DNA of 64,000 bases from Achromobacter xylosoxidans (GTDB lineage Bacteria; Pseudomonadota; Gammaproteobacteria; Burkholderiales; Burkholderiaceae_B). Position 1 is the stretch's first letter. Every line of letters starts with the position of its first letter. Positions 13,012-21,992 of this stretch are shown piece by piece. The translations under genes were made by a program, and so were the position numbers. Location of the stretch: assembly GCF_002192695.1 (NCBI RefSeq), contig NZ_MTLG01000075.1, positions 248,001-312,000 of the forward strand, in the 5' to 3' direction. The notes beneath the pieces were generated by a model. The model was not told the DNA's origin, did not search any database, and worked only from the letters and a program-made list of their open reading frames with translations.

Positions 13012-15704
13012 CCATGCCGCGCGCCACGGCCCGCCTGCAACTGCATGCCGGCTACACATTGGACGACGCCCGCGCCTGCGTGGACTACTACGCGGACCTG
13101 GGAGTAAGCCACCTCTACCTGTCGCCCATCACCTGCGCCCGCCCTGGGTCCACACATGGTTACGACGTCATCGACCATGGCGCGGTCAATCCCGAATTGG
13201 GCGGAGAATCCGCGCTGAAGGACCTGGCCCAGGCCACCCGCCGGCGCGGACTGGGCCTCATCGCGGACATCGTGCCCAACCACATGGCGGCCCACCCTGC
13301 CAATGCCTGGTGGCGCGATGTGCTCGAACACGGCGCCGCAAGCGCGCATGCGCGCTGCTTCGATATCGACTGGGACGCGCTGGACCCTGCGCTGCGCGGC
13401 AAAGTCCTGTTGCCCATCCTGCCCGAACCCTACGGCGTGGCGCTGGCGCAAGGCGCAATGGCGCTGCGCCACGACGCCGATGCCGGGCGCATCGAACTGG
13501 AGGTCTCGGGGCTGCGCTATCCCTTGGCCCCGGGGTCGCTTCCATGCGGCCTGGACCCGCGGACCTTGCTGCGCCGCTGCGACCCGGCGCGCACGGCTGG
13601 CCGCGAGCGCCTGCATCGTGTGCTGGAAAGCCAGCATTACCGGCTGGCGTGGTGGCGCTGCGCTGCCGACCAGGTCAACTGGCGGCGCTTCTTCGAGATC
13701 AGCGAACTGGTAGGCGTGCGGGTCGAGGACGACGCCGTGTTCGATGCCGTGCATGCGCTGGCGCTGCGTCTGTACGCGCAAGGCGTGCTGGACGGACTGC
13801 GCATCGACCACATCGACGGATTGGCGGCGCCGGGCGCCTATCTGCGCAGGCTGAACCGCTGCCTGGCCGAAGCCGGAGCGCGTCGACCGCCGTCGTGCAA
13901 GCAAGATCAAGCCTATCTGGTGGCCGAGAAGATCCTGGCGCCGGACGAAGCGCCCGATCCCCGCTGGCAGCTGCACGGCACCACCGGCTATGACTTTATG
14001 GATCAGGTCGGTGCATTGCTGCACGACCCGCAGGCCGAGGCGCCGCTGCGGGCGTTCTGGCAGATGCTCACGGGCGATCTGCGCACGCCGCAGCGCCAGC
14101 TGGAAGCGGCGCGCACGCGCATGCTGCGGCGGCACTTTCCAGCGGAACGCCTGGCGTTGGTCCGCTGCCTGGAACGTTTGGCGCGGCAGGACCGCCGGAC
14201 CCGCGACTGGTCCGCGCCAGCCATGGACCGCGTGCTGTCCGCGTGGCTGGCAGCTTTTCCGGTGTATCGGACCTATGCCGAGGACGGCGGCCGCAGCGCC
14301 GCGGACCGCCAGCGCTGCGATACGGCCGCGCAGCGCGCCGCCAGCCTGCTGCACGCCCTGCCCGGCTCGGCGGACGCGGCCTTGTTGGCGCAGTTGGACC
14401 GTTGGCTGGGCGGGAGCCCCATCGGTCCGGCTATGGAGGACCGGGCCGCCACGCCGTGCGCGCGAGCCGAGCCCAAGTCCGCGCAGGCCCTGCGGCGGTT
14501 CCAGCAACTGACGCCGCCGCTGGCCGCCAAGGCGCTGGAAGACACACTGTTCTACCGCTACGGCCCGCTGCTGTCGCGCAATGAGGTCGGCGCATCGCCG
14601 CAGCGCTTCGCGCTGTCGCCCGAGGCCTTCCAAACCCAGGTCGAGGCCCGCGCGCGCAACTTCCCCCACGCCATGCTAGCCACGGCCACGCATGACCACA
14701 AGCGCGGCGAGGATGCGCGCGCGCGGCTCGCGGTGCTCTCGGAAATGCCGCACGCCTGGTGCAAGACCGCGTATCGCTGGATCCAGGCTCTGCCCGATGC
14801 GGGCCTGCTTTCCCTGGCCGACCGCTACCTCTTGGTGCAGACGCTGGTCGGCGCGTGGCCCGCCGACCAGGATGCCGACGCCATCGAGCGGCGGCCCGAG
14901 AGCGTGGCCGCGTGGCTTGAGCGTGTGGCGCAGTGGCAGCTCAAGGCGCTGCGCGAAGCCAAGCTCCATACCAGTTGGACGGATCCGGATTCCGCCTACG
15001 AGGCCGCTGCGCGCGGCGCGCTGGAGTACCTGCGGGACACGCTCCCGGGGCGACGCCTGCTGGCCGCGATCGCTGCCTGCGCGCTGGAACTGGCCCCCGC
15101 CGGCATGATCAACAGCATGGCCCAGATGCTGTTGCGCAACACCTTGCCCGGCATGCCGGACCTGTACCAGGGGACGGAGCTCTGGGACTACAGCCTGGTC
15201 GACCCCGACAACCGGCGCGCGGTGGACTATCCGCTGCGTGTCGCCATGCTGGCCCGCGCTCGCGCTAGCGCCGCCTTCCCTCCTGGCGCGGCGGACTGGC
15301 GCAGCGGCGCCGTCAAGCAGGCGCTGGTCCAGCGCCTGCTGGCGGCGCGGGAGCGCCATCCGGCATTGTTCGCGCAAGGAACGTGCGTCCCTCTGGCTGT
15401 CACGGGCACGCAAGCGCAGCACGCCGTGGCCTGGCTGCGGCGTCATGAAGAAGACGAATGCGCCCTGATCGTCGCGCCGCGCTTGTGCGCCCTGCGCCTG
15501 TCAGGTTACGCACGCGGCGAGCCCTTGACGGCCCGGGAATTCTGGGCCGACACCGCGCTTTGCCTGCCCGATGCCGTAAGGGGCTTGGCGTGGCTCGATG
15601 CAATGGGCCGGAAAATCGGACAGACAGGCCCGGATGGCGCGCTGCCCTTGTCGACATTGCTGCGCGACCTGCCTGTTGCGCTGTGCCTGTCGACGGCCGC
15701 CTGA
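13008..15704 (+). CDS. treY: Maltooligosyltrehalose synthase TreY
   Basis: TreY turns the reducing-end alpha-1,4 bond of a malto-oligosaccharide into the alpha,alpha-1,1 bond of trehalose. I use the ATG overlapping the malQ stop (ATGA); a second ATG six bases on (13014) is possible. The product is 898 residues. Conserved marks are SPITCARPGSTHGYDV near the N-terminus, Asp267 (GLRIDHIDGLAAP) and Glu307 (LVAEKILA), and a C-terminal LPGMPDLYQGTELW block. It is the last gene of the glucan/trehalose operon and is followed by a strong hairpin. Confidence 0.95.
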   Translation: MTMPRATARLQLHAGYTLDDARACVDYYADLGVSHLYLSPITCARPGSTHGYDVIDHGAVNPELGGESALKDLAQATRRRGLGLIADIVPNHMAAHPANAWWRDVLEHGAASAHARCFDIDWDALDPALRGKVLLPILPEPYGVALAQGAMALRHDADAGRIELEVSGLRYPLAPGSLPCGLDPRTLLRRCDPARTAGRERLHRVLESQHYRLAWWRCAADQVNWRRFFEISELVGVRVEDDAVFDAVHALALRLYAQGVLDGLRIDHIDGLAAPGAYLRRLNRCLAEAGARRPPSCKQDQAYLVAEKILAPDEAPDPRWQLHGTTGYDFMDQVGALLHDPQAEAPLRAFWQMLTGDLRTPQRQLEAARTRMLRRHFPAERLALVRCLERLARQDRRTRDWSAPAMDRVLSAWLAAFPVYRTYAEDGGRSAADRQRCDTAAQRAASLLHALPGSADAALLAQLDRWLGGSPIGPAMEDRAATPCARAEPKSAQALRRFQQLTPPLAAKALEDTLFYRYGPLLSRNEVGASPQRFALSPEAFQTQVEARARNFPHAMLATATHDHKRGEDARARLAVLSEMPHAWCKTAYRWIQALPDAGLLSLADRYLLVQTLVGAWPADQDADAIERRPESVAAWLERVAQWQLKALREAKLHTSWTDPDSAYEAAARGALEYLRDTLPGRRLLAAIAACALELAPAGMINSMAQMLLRNTLPGMPDLYQGTELWDYSLVDPDNRRAVDYPLRVAMLARARASAAFPPGAADWRSGAVKQALVQRLLAARERHPALFAQGTCVPLAVTGTQAQHAVAWLRRHEEDECALIVAPRLCALRLSGYARGEPLTAREFWADTALCLPDAVRGLAWLDAMGRKIGQTGPDGALPLSTLLRDLPVALCLSTAA

Positions 15705-15740
15705 GATCGCGATGCCTGCGTGCCGCGCTCGGACGCGCGA

Positions 15741-15774
15741 ACGGCCTTGTCCGCCCACAGCGGGACAAGGCCGT
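15741..15774 (+). terminator. Hairpin after treY, likely operon terminator
   Basis: A perfect 12-base inverted repeat (ACGGCCTTGTCC at 15741-15752 and its complement at 15763-15774) with a 10-base loop lies 36 bases after the treY stop. Only a short CTTACC follows, not a clean T-run, so termination may be weak or Rho-assisted. It sits between the operon and an opposing gene, where it could stop transcription from both sides. Confidence 0.6.
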
Positions 15775-15826
15775 CTTACCGCGATTACCCGCCCGACTGG
15801 AGGGCCCGGAACACGCGGTCTATGAG

Positions 15827-16003
15827 TCAGCGCGGCATCTTGCTTTGCTGGCCCGGGTTCTGGCCAGGTTGCTGCCGATCCTTATCGGCATGCTGGCCGG
15901 ATTGGCCGGGCTGCTGCCCGGGCTGATTGCGGTCCCTGGGGTTTTCCTGGGCCTGTTGCTTCTGCTGCTGCTTTTGCTGGTCGGGCTGGTTCTGATTGGG
16001 CAT
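15827..16003 (-). CDS. Small Gln/Pro-rich hydrophilic protein, unknown function
   Basis: This encodes 58 residues that are almost only Gln, Pro, Lys, Asn, Asp and Gly (beginning MPNQNQPDQQKQQQ), with no hydrophobic core, so it is probably disordered. I recognise no family. The start is chosen because AGGAG lies 7 bases upstream of the ATG at 16003, while the longer frame would read through a promoter. A sigma-54 type promoter match lies 46-61 bases upstream on the same strand, linking it to the RpoN-type island to the right. It converges on the glucan operon across the treY hairpin. Desiccation- or stress-related disorder proteins look similar, but that is only an analogy. Confidence 0.65.
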   Translation of the reverse strand: MPNQNQPDQQKQQQKQQAQENPRDRNQPGQQPGQSGQHADKDRQQPGQNPGQQSKMPR

Positions 16004-16048
16004 TGCAAGTCTCCTGGAAGGCGGAAAAAGCTCCGCCATACCTACTAC

Positions 16049-16064
16049 AGCAACCCGCGTGCCC
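16049..16064 (-). promoter_or_regulatory. Sigma-54 type -24/-12 promoter for the Gln-rich gene
   Basis: Read on the minus strand the site is GGGCACGCGGGTTGCT: GG and GC are exactly 10 bases apart and 11 of the 12 fixed positions of TGGCACG-N4-TTGCW match (only the first T differs). The expected start of transcription, about 12 bases beyond the GC, is near 16038, giving a leader of about 35 bases to the ATG at 16003. Confidence 0.75.
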
Positions 16065-16168
16065 AAACCCGCGCAGCCGTCACCGCCCGCGGTCGCGCGC
16101 ACGGGGGGACGCAAGGACCGCCGGTAAAGTCCGGCCCTGCCGGTAAAAAATACGCTTGGCGGCCCGCC

Positions 16169-17083
16169 TTATTGGGTCGTCGCGTGGCGCTTGCCGCGCG
16201 CCGACTGCGGCTCCTGCGCGGAAGCGTCGTAGGCGTCGAGCCAGGACGACGCATAGGCGGCGGGCGCGGCCAGCGGTTCGCCCTGGTCGCGCTGCGTGCG
16301 CAGCCGCACCATCAGCTCGTCCAGCGGCATGGGGCGCCCCAGCGCGAAGCCCTGGCCGTAGCGGCAGCCGGCAGCCCGCAAGGCAGGAATGTCCGCCACG
16401 TTCTCGACGCCCTCGGCGACCACCCGGCGGCCCAGCCGGTTCGCCAGTTCCGCGGCGGTGCGCAGCACTTCGAAGGCGACCGCGCTGCGGCGCATGCGCG
16501 TGACGAAATACTGGTCGATCTTGACCTCGGACAGCGGCAGCGCCGACAGCAGCTTCAACGAGGCGTGGCCGGTGCCGAAATCGTCCAGGCTGACCTCGCA
16601 GCCGGCATTTTCCAGCTTCAGCAGCGTGGCGCGCAGCACGTCGAGTTCGCGGATGGGCTGGTCCTCGGTCAGTTCCACCCGCACCAGCGACGCGGGCAGC
16701 TCCGCCGCATAGATGCGGTCCAGCAGGAAGTCGACCGCGGCCTCGTCCGACAAGGTGGAGGCCGGCGCGTTGATGGCCACGGGTATTGCGATGCCGGCGC
16801 GCCGCATCGTCAGCAGCATGTCGATCACCCGCAGGCAGACGCGTTCGAAAAGGACTTTGTCCAGTCCCAGCCGGTTGACCGCCGGGATGAAGTCGGAGGG
16901 CATGATGACGCCCAGGCGTCGATGCCGCCAGCGTGCCAGCGCTTCGGCCGACACGATCCGGCCTGTCAGCAGGTCCACCTGCGGCTGCAACAGCATGCGC
17001 AGGCCATCCTTGCCGGTGATCATGGCGGCGATCTCGTCGTCGCTCGCCACCGAGTCTGTGGAAGCCTCGTGATTCGACATCAT
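16169..17083 (-). CDS. EAL-domain c-di-GMP phosphodiesterase
   Basis: The 304-residue cytosolic protein is essentially one EAL domain (about 20-265), which hydrolyses cyclic di-GMP to pGpG. All main catalytic marks are present: SAEALAR, the Asn of VAINAPAS, ELTED, LDDFGTG, the Lys of VKIDQYF, AEGVEN and YGQGF, so it should be active. No sensor, receiver or membrane segment is visible; a short polar tail follows the domain. The start at 17083 (or the adjacent ATG at 17080) has AAGGAG at suitable spacing. It resembles the EAL half of the REC-EAL protein at 41526-42752. Stand-alone EAL proteins such as Bordetella BvgR have a similar length, but I cannot assign it to that group. Confidence 0.9.
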   Translation of the reverse strand: MMSNHEASTDSVASDDEIAAMITGKDGLRMLLQPQVDLLTGRIVSAEALARWRHRRLGVIMPSDFIPAVNRLGLDKVLFERVCLRVIDMLLTMRRAGIAIPVAINAPASTLSDEAAVDFLLDRIYAAELPASLVRVELTEDQPIRELDVLRATLLKLENAGCEVSLDDFGTGHASLKLLSALPLSEVKIDQYFVTRMRRSAVAFEVLRTAAELANRLGRRVVAEGVENVADIPALRAAGCRYGQGFALGRPMPLDELMVRLRTQRDQGEPLAAPAAYASSWLDAYDASAQEPQSARGKRHATTQ

Positions 17084-17391
17084 GTCGACACTCCTTGCGC
17101 GCCCCTGGGCGAAAACCTGCGCTGTCCGGGCGCAGAATGAGGCACATTGGACTGAGTATTCCCAGCTACAGCGCTTTTTGTATGCTATTTCCAGACTTTG
17201 TTCCAGGCAATTCTGCGCCGCTGCGGCGGCAAAGTCACATATATGTATCCATACGTATTAAGCTGCTCGGATTCATGAATGAGCCCGGCTCTTCCCGGAC
17301 GCGCCGCCGCCCTTGCCGAAATGCCTTGTCGACATGGTAGGGTTTGCGTCGTTCGCCCTGCCGGGCCCACTGCTACTGCTGCATTCCTAGC
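17084..17391. other. 308-base divergent intergenic region, EAL gene / FUSC gene
   Basis: No convincing small gene is seen here. The stretch about 17160-17275 is unusually AT-rich for this DNA (TATGCTATTTCC, ATATATGTATCC, ATACGTATTAAGC) and probably holds the divergent promoters of the EAL gene and the FUSC transporter. I could not define a confident -35/-10 pair, sigma-54 site or palindrome in it. Confidence 0.4.
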
Positions 17392-19518
17392 GTGAAGAAC
17401 CTGCTTTCCCGTTGGCGCGCCTCCCTGCGCAACGTCTTGTGGCTGGACGCCCTCCAAGCCGCGGCCATCAGCGCCGCGCCCGTCATCCTGGCCGTGCTGG
17501 CGCACGAGCCGCGTTTGGGCTGGAGCGCCATCGCGGCGTTTTGGGCCTGCTTCGGCGATCCGGGCGGGCCGCTGCGCCAGCGCGCGGGCGCGATGTTGGC
17601 GCTGGGGCTGATAGGGGCGCTGTTCTGCTTCCTGGCCAGCGTCAGCGCGGCCCATCCGTGGCTGCTGCTGCCGCTGACCTTCGTGTGCTGCACCTTCGGC
17701 GGCCTGCTGCGCGTGCTGGGGCCGGCCGCGGCCATCGTCGGCACCCTGCTGTCCGCGGGCTTCGTGGTGGCGGCCGAACTGCCCGCCCCAACCTGGTCAG
17801 AAAGCCTGTCGTACACGCTGTTTTTCCTGGCCGGCGCGGCCTGGGCCATCGTGATGACGGCGCTGGTGTGGCGCAGGCGGCCATGGAAGGACGCCACCCA
17901 CGCGGTCGCGCACTGCTACCGCGGGCTGGCGGACTTTGCCGACGCATTGGCCCGCATGTATTCCGGGCTGGCGCCGGCGGCCAATCCGCAGGACTGGAGC
18001 GCCGTCACGCGCCCGCAGCGCAGCGCCCAGCGCGCGGCGCTGGAAGCCGCGCGCACGCGCATCCGCGAAGTGCAGGACGCGCGGCCTTCGCGCCGCGCCC
18101 GCGCGCACCAGCTGCTGTACCTGCTGGACAACGCCGAGGACAGCTTCATCGCGCTGGTGGCCGCGGCCGACCTGCTGGAATCGAATGCGCCGCGCTGGCT
18201 GGGCCGCGGCGCGGGCGCCCATCTGTCGCACGCGCTGCACCGCTACGCCAGCCTGTGCAATGCCATCGCCAGCACGTCGGATGTCAATGACGCCAAGCAG
18301 GCGCAGTGCCTGCGCGAACGCCTGGCCCATTACAGCGCCGGCCTGCACGAGCTGCGCGGCGGCGCCTTGGCCCACGCGCCCGAGCTGGCCACCATGGTGC
18401 CGGTGCTGGACCGCCTGCTGCACACGGCGCAGGCCGTCACCCAGTCCCTGTTCGACCAGGGCGACGCGCCCGCGGCGCCCGCGCGCCAACGCCGCGCAGC
18501 CAGCCGCGCGCAAGAAGCCTGGCGCGCCTTGCGGCAGAACCTGAGCTTCGAATCCGACGCGTTCCGCCACGCGCTGCGCGTGGGCGTGGGCGCCACCATC
18601 GCGGTGGCGCTGTCCAAGACTTTCGCCGTCAACCATGGCTACTGGATGTCGTTGACGCTGGTCTTCATCCTGCAGCCCTACTTCGCGACCACCTGGCAGC
18701 GCACGCTGGAACGCGTGGCCGGCAGCGTGGCCGGTGCCATCGGCGCATCGCTGCTGGGGCTGTTCCTGAGTACGCCCTTGTCCGTGGCCCTGGCGGTGCT
18801 GCCCATCGCCTTGGGCACGTTCGCCGCGCGCACCATCCATTACGCGCTGTTCACGTTCTTCCTGACTTCGCAGTTCGTGCTGGTCACCCACATCCAGCAG
18901 CCCGAGATCCAGGAGCCGATGCTGGCGGCCCTGCGCGCCTTCAACAGCGTGCTGGGCGGCATCCTGGCGCTGCTGGTGGGCTTTCTGGTCTGGCCCGAGA
19001 AGGAGCCGCGGCAGCTGGCCGGCGCCCTCAGCCTGGCGCTGGAGCGCCACGCAGCCTATGCGCGCGCCCTGCTGCGCGCCAAGAGCGGCGATGCCGGCGC
19101 CGGACAGGACATCGTGGCGCTGCGCCGCATGGCCTGCCTGTCGGCCGACAATGCGCAAGCCTCCTTGCAGCGGCTGCAGCAGAACCCTGTGCATCGCGAC
19201 CGCAATGTGGCCACGGCGGAAAACCTGCTCAATGCGATGCGCCGCGTCACGGCGGCGGGTACCGTGCTGGAGATACAGCCTGCGCTGCCCGCCGGATCGC
19301 CCGCGGCCCAGGCGCTCTCCGAGTACGGCCCGGCGCTGGCGCACGCACTGCATCCGCAGCAGCCCGCGCCAGGTTCCAGTGACCGCCAGTTGGCCGTGCC
19401 TGCAGCGGTATCCGCGGGCTATCCGGAACTGGCGGGCCCGCTGGACCGCATCGCGCAACAGGCGCGTCAGTTGCGCCAATTGCGCGAGCGTGTGGAACGC
19501 GCCCCTGCCGCGCCCTAG
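17392..19518 (+). CDS. FUSC-family inner-membrane transporter (aromatic acid exporter-like)
   Basis: This 708-residue protein has the duplicated layout of the FUSC/YccS/AaeB group: an N-terminal block of about six hydrophobic segments (about 15-160), a long hydrophilic cytosolic helical region (about 170-360), and a second membrane block (about 385-520) with HGYWMSLTLVFILQPY, typical of FUSC_2, then a cytosolic tail. Such proteins export aromatic acids or similar organic anions; the substrate cannot be read from sequence. I place the start at the GTG at 17392 because the frame before it (TTG at 17344) codes for an implausible Cys/Arg-rich stretch; no strong ribosome site helps decide. No membrane-fusion partner is adjacent. 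Confidence 0.85.
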   Translation: MKNLLSRWRASLRNVLWLDALQAAAISAAPVILAVLAHEPRLGWSAIAAFWACFGDPGGPLRQRAGAMLALGLIGALFCFLASVSAAHPWLLLPLTFVCCTFGGLLRVLGPAAAIVGTLLSAGFVVAAELPAPTWSESLSYTLFFLAGAAWAIVMTALVWRRRPWKDATHAVAHCYRGLADFADALARMYSGLAPAANPQDWSAVTRPQRSAQRAALEAARTRIREVQDARPSRRARAHQLLYLLDNAEDSFIALVAAADLLESNAPRWLGRGAGAHLSHALHRYASLCNAIASTSDVNDAKQAQCLRERLAHYSAGLHELRGGALAHAPELATMVPVLDRLLHTAQAVTQSLFDQGDAPAAPARQRRAASRAQEAWRALRQNLSFESDAFRHALRVGVGATIAVALSKTFAVNHGYWMSLTLVFILQPYFATTWQRTLERVAGSVAGAIGASLLGLFLSTPLSVALAVLPIALGTFAARTIHYALFTFFLTSQFVLVTHIQQPEIQEPMLAALRAFNSVLGGILALLVGFLVWPEKEPRQLAGALSLALERHAAYARALLRAKSGDAGAGQDIVALRRMACLSADNAQASLQRLQQNPVHRDRNVATAENLLNAMRRVTAAGTVLEIQPALPAGSPAAQALSEYGPALAHALHPQQPAPGSSDRQLAVPAAVSAGYPELAGPLDRIAQQARQLRQLRERVERAPAAP

Positions 19519-19556
19519 CCGCCCGTTTGCGCAAGCCCCGGCGAACTGCGCCGGGC

Positions 19557-19570
19557 TTGACGCGCATCAA
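19557..19570 (+). promoter_or_regulatory. ANR/FNR-type box upstream of universal stress gene
   Basis: TTGACGCGCATCAA matches the FNR/ANR consensus TTGAT-N4-ATCAA with one mismatch. It is centred about 68 bases before the ATG at 19632, a position that would be near -41.5 if transcription starts around 19605. Low-oxygen control of Usp genes by FNR-family regulators is known in other proteobacteria. Confidence 0.6.
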
Positions 19571-19631
19571 GGGCGAAAAGGCCGAAAAGCGTAACCATAT
19601 GCTCATGGCACGCTTAAACAAGGAGGCCTTC

Positions 19632-20465
19632 ATGTACCGCCGCATTTCCGTCCACCTGGACCACGGATTCGACTGCAAACGCCGCATTGAAGCTGCCCTG
19701 GCCCTGGCCAAGCGCCACAAGGCCGAGCTGGTCGGCATCTACGCCAACGCCGCCCCGCCGCAGTATTACTACGGCGAGTCCGTGCTCATGTCGCGTTCGC
19801 TGGGCATCATCAAGGAATTGCAGGCGCAGAGCCGCGAGTCGGTGGAAACCGCCTTCCTGGAAGCCGCGGCCGAAGCGGACGTGCCCGCCTTCATGCGCGC
19901 CGGCACCTCCTCGCCCAGCGAGACCGTGGCGCTGCTGGGCCGCACCACCGACCTGATCGTGGTCAGCCAGGAAAACCGCGAAGACGTCGAAGCCGCGCAC
20001 GAGATCGAGTTCGTCGAGCAGACCCTGCTGACGGCGGGCCGGCCGGTGCTGGCGATTCCGTCCAGCGGCGAATTCCCGGTCATCGGCGACCGCGTGCTGT
20101 GCTGCTGGGACGGCAGCCGCGAAGCCGCCCGCGCGCTGGCCGATGCGGCGCCAATATTGCGCCTGGCCTCGCACATGACCGTGCTGACCATGAACGAAGG
20201 CGCCGCCAGCCCCAAGCACGAAGCGCCGTTCGAGGACCTGGCCTCGTATTGCGTGGCGCAGGGCATGCCGGTGCCGGATCACGTGCGCCGCGACATCAAG
20301 GGCGTAGGCGTGGGCAGCACCATCCTGAACGCCGCCGCCGACCATAGCGCGGACCTGATCGTCATGGGCGCCTACGGCCACAGCAAGCTGCGCCAGTGGG
20401 CGCTGGGCGGCGCCACCGCGTCCATCCTGAAGAGCATGACCGTGCCGGTCATGTTCTCGCACTAG
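19632..20465 (+). CDS. Universal stress protein, tandem UspA domains
   Basis: The 277-residue protein has two Usp-like halves (about 1-135 and 145-277). The second half keeps the ATP-binding signature GAYGHSKLRQWALGGAT, and the first half is degenerate. The start at 19632 is set by AAGGAGG at 19620-19626; an earlier ATG at 19599 lacks such a site. Usp proteins support survival under starvation, anoxia or redox stress. An ANR/FNR-like box lies upstream, suggesting induction at low oxygen. It stands alone between a FUSC transporter and an opposing dehydrogenase and is not preceded by the sigma-54 motif of the neighbouring island. Confidence 0.9.
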   Translation: MYRRISVHLDHGFDCKRRIEAALALAKRHKAELVGIYANAAPPQYYYGESVLMSRSLGIIKELQAQSRESVETAFLEAAAEADVPAFMRAGTSSPSETVALLGRTTDLIVVSQENREDVEAAHEIEFVEQTLLTAGRPVLAIPSSGEFPVIGDRVLCCWDGSREAARALADAAPILRLASHMTVLTMNEGAASPKHEAPFEDLASYCVAQGMPVPDHVRRDIKGVGVGSTILNAAADHSADLIVMGAYGHSKLRQWALGGATASILKSMTVPVMFSH

Positions 20466-20475
20466 GCCCTATCGG

Positions 20476-21417
20476 CTACCCCCGGCGCACGGGGGTCAGC
20501 ACCGGCTTGCCGGCGAAGTGCGCCGTGGCGTTGTCCAGGAACAGCGCCACGGTGGCGTGCACCGCTTCCGGCGAACGCCCCGCGCTGTGCGGGGTCAGCA
20601 CCACATTGTCGAGCGCGATGAGCGCCTGCGGCACCTCGGGCTCGCCGTCCACCACGTCCAGGCCCGCGCCCGCAATGCGGCGCCCGGCCAATGCTGCGAT
20701 CAGCGCCTGGGTGTCGACCACGCTGCCGCGCGCGATGTTCACCAGATAGCCTTGCGGCCCCAGTGCATCCAACACCTGCGCGTCCACCAGGTGGCGCGTG
20801 TCCGCCCCGCCCGGCGTCGCCACCACCAGGAAATCGGAGGCCGCGGCCAGCGCGCGCGGGCTGTCGAAATAGGCATAGCCCGATTCCGGGCGGGCGTTGC
20901 GGCTGTAATAGCCCACGCTCATGCCGAAGCCGTTGGCGCCGCGCCGCGCGATTTCCAGTCCGATGGTGCCCAAGCCCAGGATGCCCAGGCGCTTGCCGCT
21001 GATCTGAGGTCCCATGAAGCCGCCCCAGTGGCCCTGGCGCACCGAGGCGTCGGCCTGCGGCAGGCGCCGCGCCGCGCCCAGCAGCAGCGCCATGGCATGG
21101 TCCGCCACCGACACCGCATTCGCGCCCGGACCGTGGGTCACGGCGATCCCGCGCTCGGCCGCCGCGGCCAGATCGATGTTTTCGTACCCCACGCCCAGGG
21201 AACACGCGATCTCCAGATTGGGCATCGCCGCCATTTCCTGCGCACACAGGCCGGTGGCGCCGCGCGTGAGCACGATGCGGATCTCGGCGCCGTGGTCGCG
21301 GATCGCCTCGGCGCGCGCCTCGGCCGTGGGCGCAAAAATCGCGCGAAAACCGCGCGCTTCGATTTCGGGCAGGTAGTCCTGCACGCTTTCTATCAAGACA
21401 AGCAAGGGGATGGTCAT
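20476..21417 (-). CDS. D-2-hydroxyacid dehydrogenase (hydroxypyruvate/glyoxylate reductase type)
   Basis: This 313-residue NAD(P)-dependent enzyme reduces 2-keto acids to D-2-hydroxy acids. It shows the Rossmann motif GILGLGTIGLEIARR near residue 145 and the catalytic trio in order: Arg in NIARGSVVD, Glu in GLDVVDGEPEVP and His in LTPHSAG. The arrangement fits the GhrB/hydroxypyruvate-reductase branch, but the exact substrate is not determined by the sequence. The start is the ATG at 21417 (MTIPLLVLIES), where the family begins; a longer frame to 21450 exists. It converges on the Usp gene with only 10 bases between stops. Confidence 0.9.
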   Translation of the reverse strand: MTIPLLVLIESVQDYLPEIEARGFRAIFAPTAEARAEAIRDHGAEIRIVLTRGATGLCAQEMAAMPNLEIACSLGVGYENIDLAAAAERGIAVTHGPGANAVSVADHAMALLLGAARRLPQADASVRQGHWGGFMGPQISGKRLGILGLGTIGLEIARRGANGFGMSVGYYSRNARPESGYAYFDSPRALAAASDFLVVATPGGADTRHLVDAQVLDALGPQGYLVNIARGSVVDTQALIAALAGRRIAGAGLDVVDGEPEVPQALIALDNVVLTPHSAGRSPEAVHATVALFLDNATAHFAGKPVLTPVRRG

Positions 21418-21584
21418 ATCGGGAATGCCGCGGATCGCGGAGGGCTGCACAAAAACCCGGCGATCTTACGCCTGGGGGCAAGCGCGCGCCACCCGGCGGT
21501 CCGCCCGGCGGGCGTCCTGGCAGCCGGACGGCCGCGCCAGGCGCCCGGCGCGGCCGGCGCAGGCCTGTTCCCGACCGTGCGCCG

Positions 21585-21737
21585 CTACAAGCGGCCGGTC
21601 AACAGCATCACGATCAGGACGATCAGCAGGATGCCCAGTATGCCGCTGGGGTAATAGCCCCAGCCACGGCTATGCGGCCAGGCCGGCACGGCGCCGACAA
21701 GCAGCAGGATCAGGATAATCAGCAGGATGGTCGACAT
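21585..21737 (-). CDS. DUF3309 small membrane peptide
   Basis: The 50-residue product starts MSTILLIILILLLVGAVPAW, has a central WPHSRGWGYYPSG loop and ends in a second hydrophobic stretch, which is the DUF3309 pattern. The function is unknown; it is common in environmental proteobacteria. GAGGAG lies 6 bases upstream of the ATG. It is probably co-transcribed with the Pro-rich gene 54 bases upstream, whose promoter is of sigma-54 type. Confidence 0.85.
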   Translation of the reverse strand: MSTILLIILILLLVGAVPAWPHSRGWGYYPSGILGILLIVLIVMLLTGRL

Positions 21738-21791
21738 GAAGACTCCTCGGTTCTTATGGGGATGGAGAGGCGTGTTCCGCCCGGGCCGGAT

Positions 21792-21959
21792 TCAGGGGCT
21801 GGGCGGCGTGATTTCCTTGACGGGCGGCGACAAGGGCGGAAGATCCACGTCCGGCTCGTCGGTATCCGGATCCACAGGCAGGTCCCCGGGGGGCGACCCT
21901 GGCGGTATCGGATCTGGCTTGGGCGGAACGTGCAGGTAGTACGAGTACGCGATGTGCAT
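21792..21959 (-). CDS. Small Pro/Asp-rich protein, unknown function
   Basis: The 55-residue product begins MHIAYSYYLHVPPKPDPIPP and continues as a proline- and aspartate-rich chain with no hydrophobic core; I recognise no family. I choose the ATG at 21959 (GGAG a few bases upstream) over the one at 21983, because the predicted sigma-54 transcription start falls near 21982 and would leave the longer form without a leader. It heads a short minus-strand unit with the DUF3309 gene and is divergent from topoisomerase IB. Confidence 0.6.
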   Translation of the reverse strand: MHIAYSYYLHVPPKPDPIPPGSPPGDLPVDPDTDEPDVDLPPLSPPVKEITPPSP

Positions 21960-21992
21960 GGCGGTCTCCGCGGAAAAGTTCATCACCCGCTC

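Noticed and set aside
12474-14669. 731-codon open frame on the minus strand across malQ and treY
   Set aside because: It lies fully antisense to two clearly conserved enzymes, has low-complexity Arg/Gly/Gln composition and no recognisable domain; long antisense frames are expected in DNA this GC-rich.
15458-17140. 560-codon plus-strand frame across treY end, the Gln-rich gene and the EAL gene
   Set aside because: It overlaps two minus-strand genes with supported starts, and its sequence is a Leu/Arg/Ala-rich shadow without a family.
19606-19621. TGGCACG before the Usp gene as a sigma-54 promoter
   Set aside because: The -12 GC is missing at the required 10-base distance, and the element lies between the ATG candidates.
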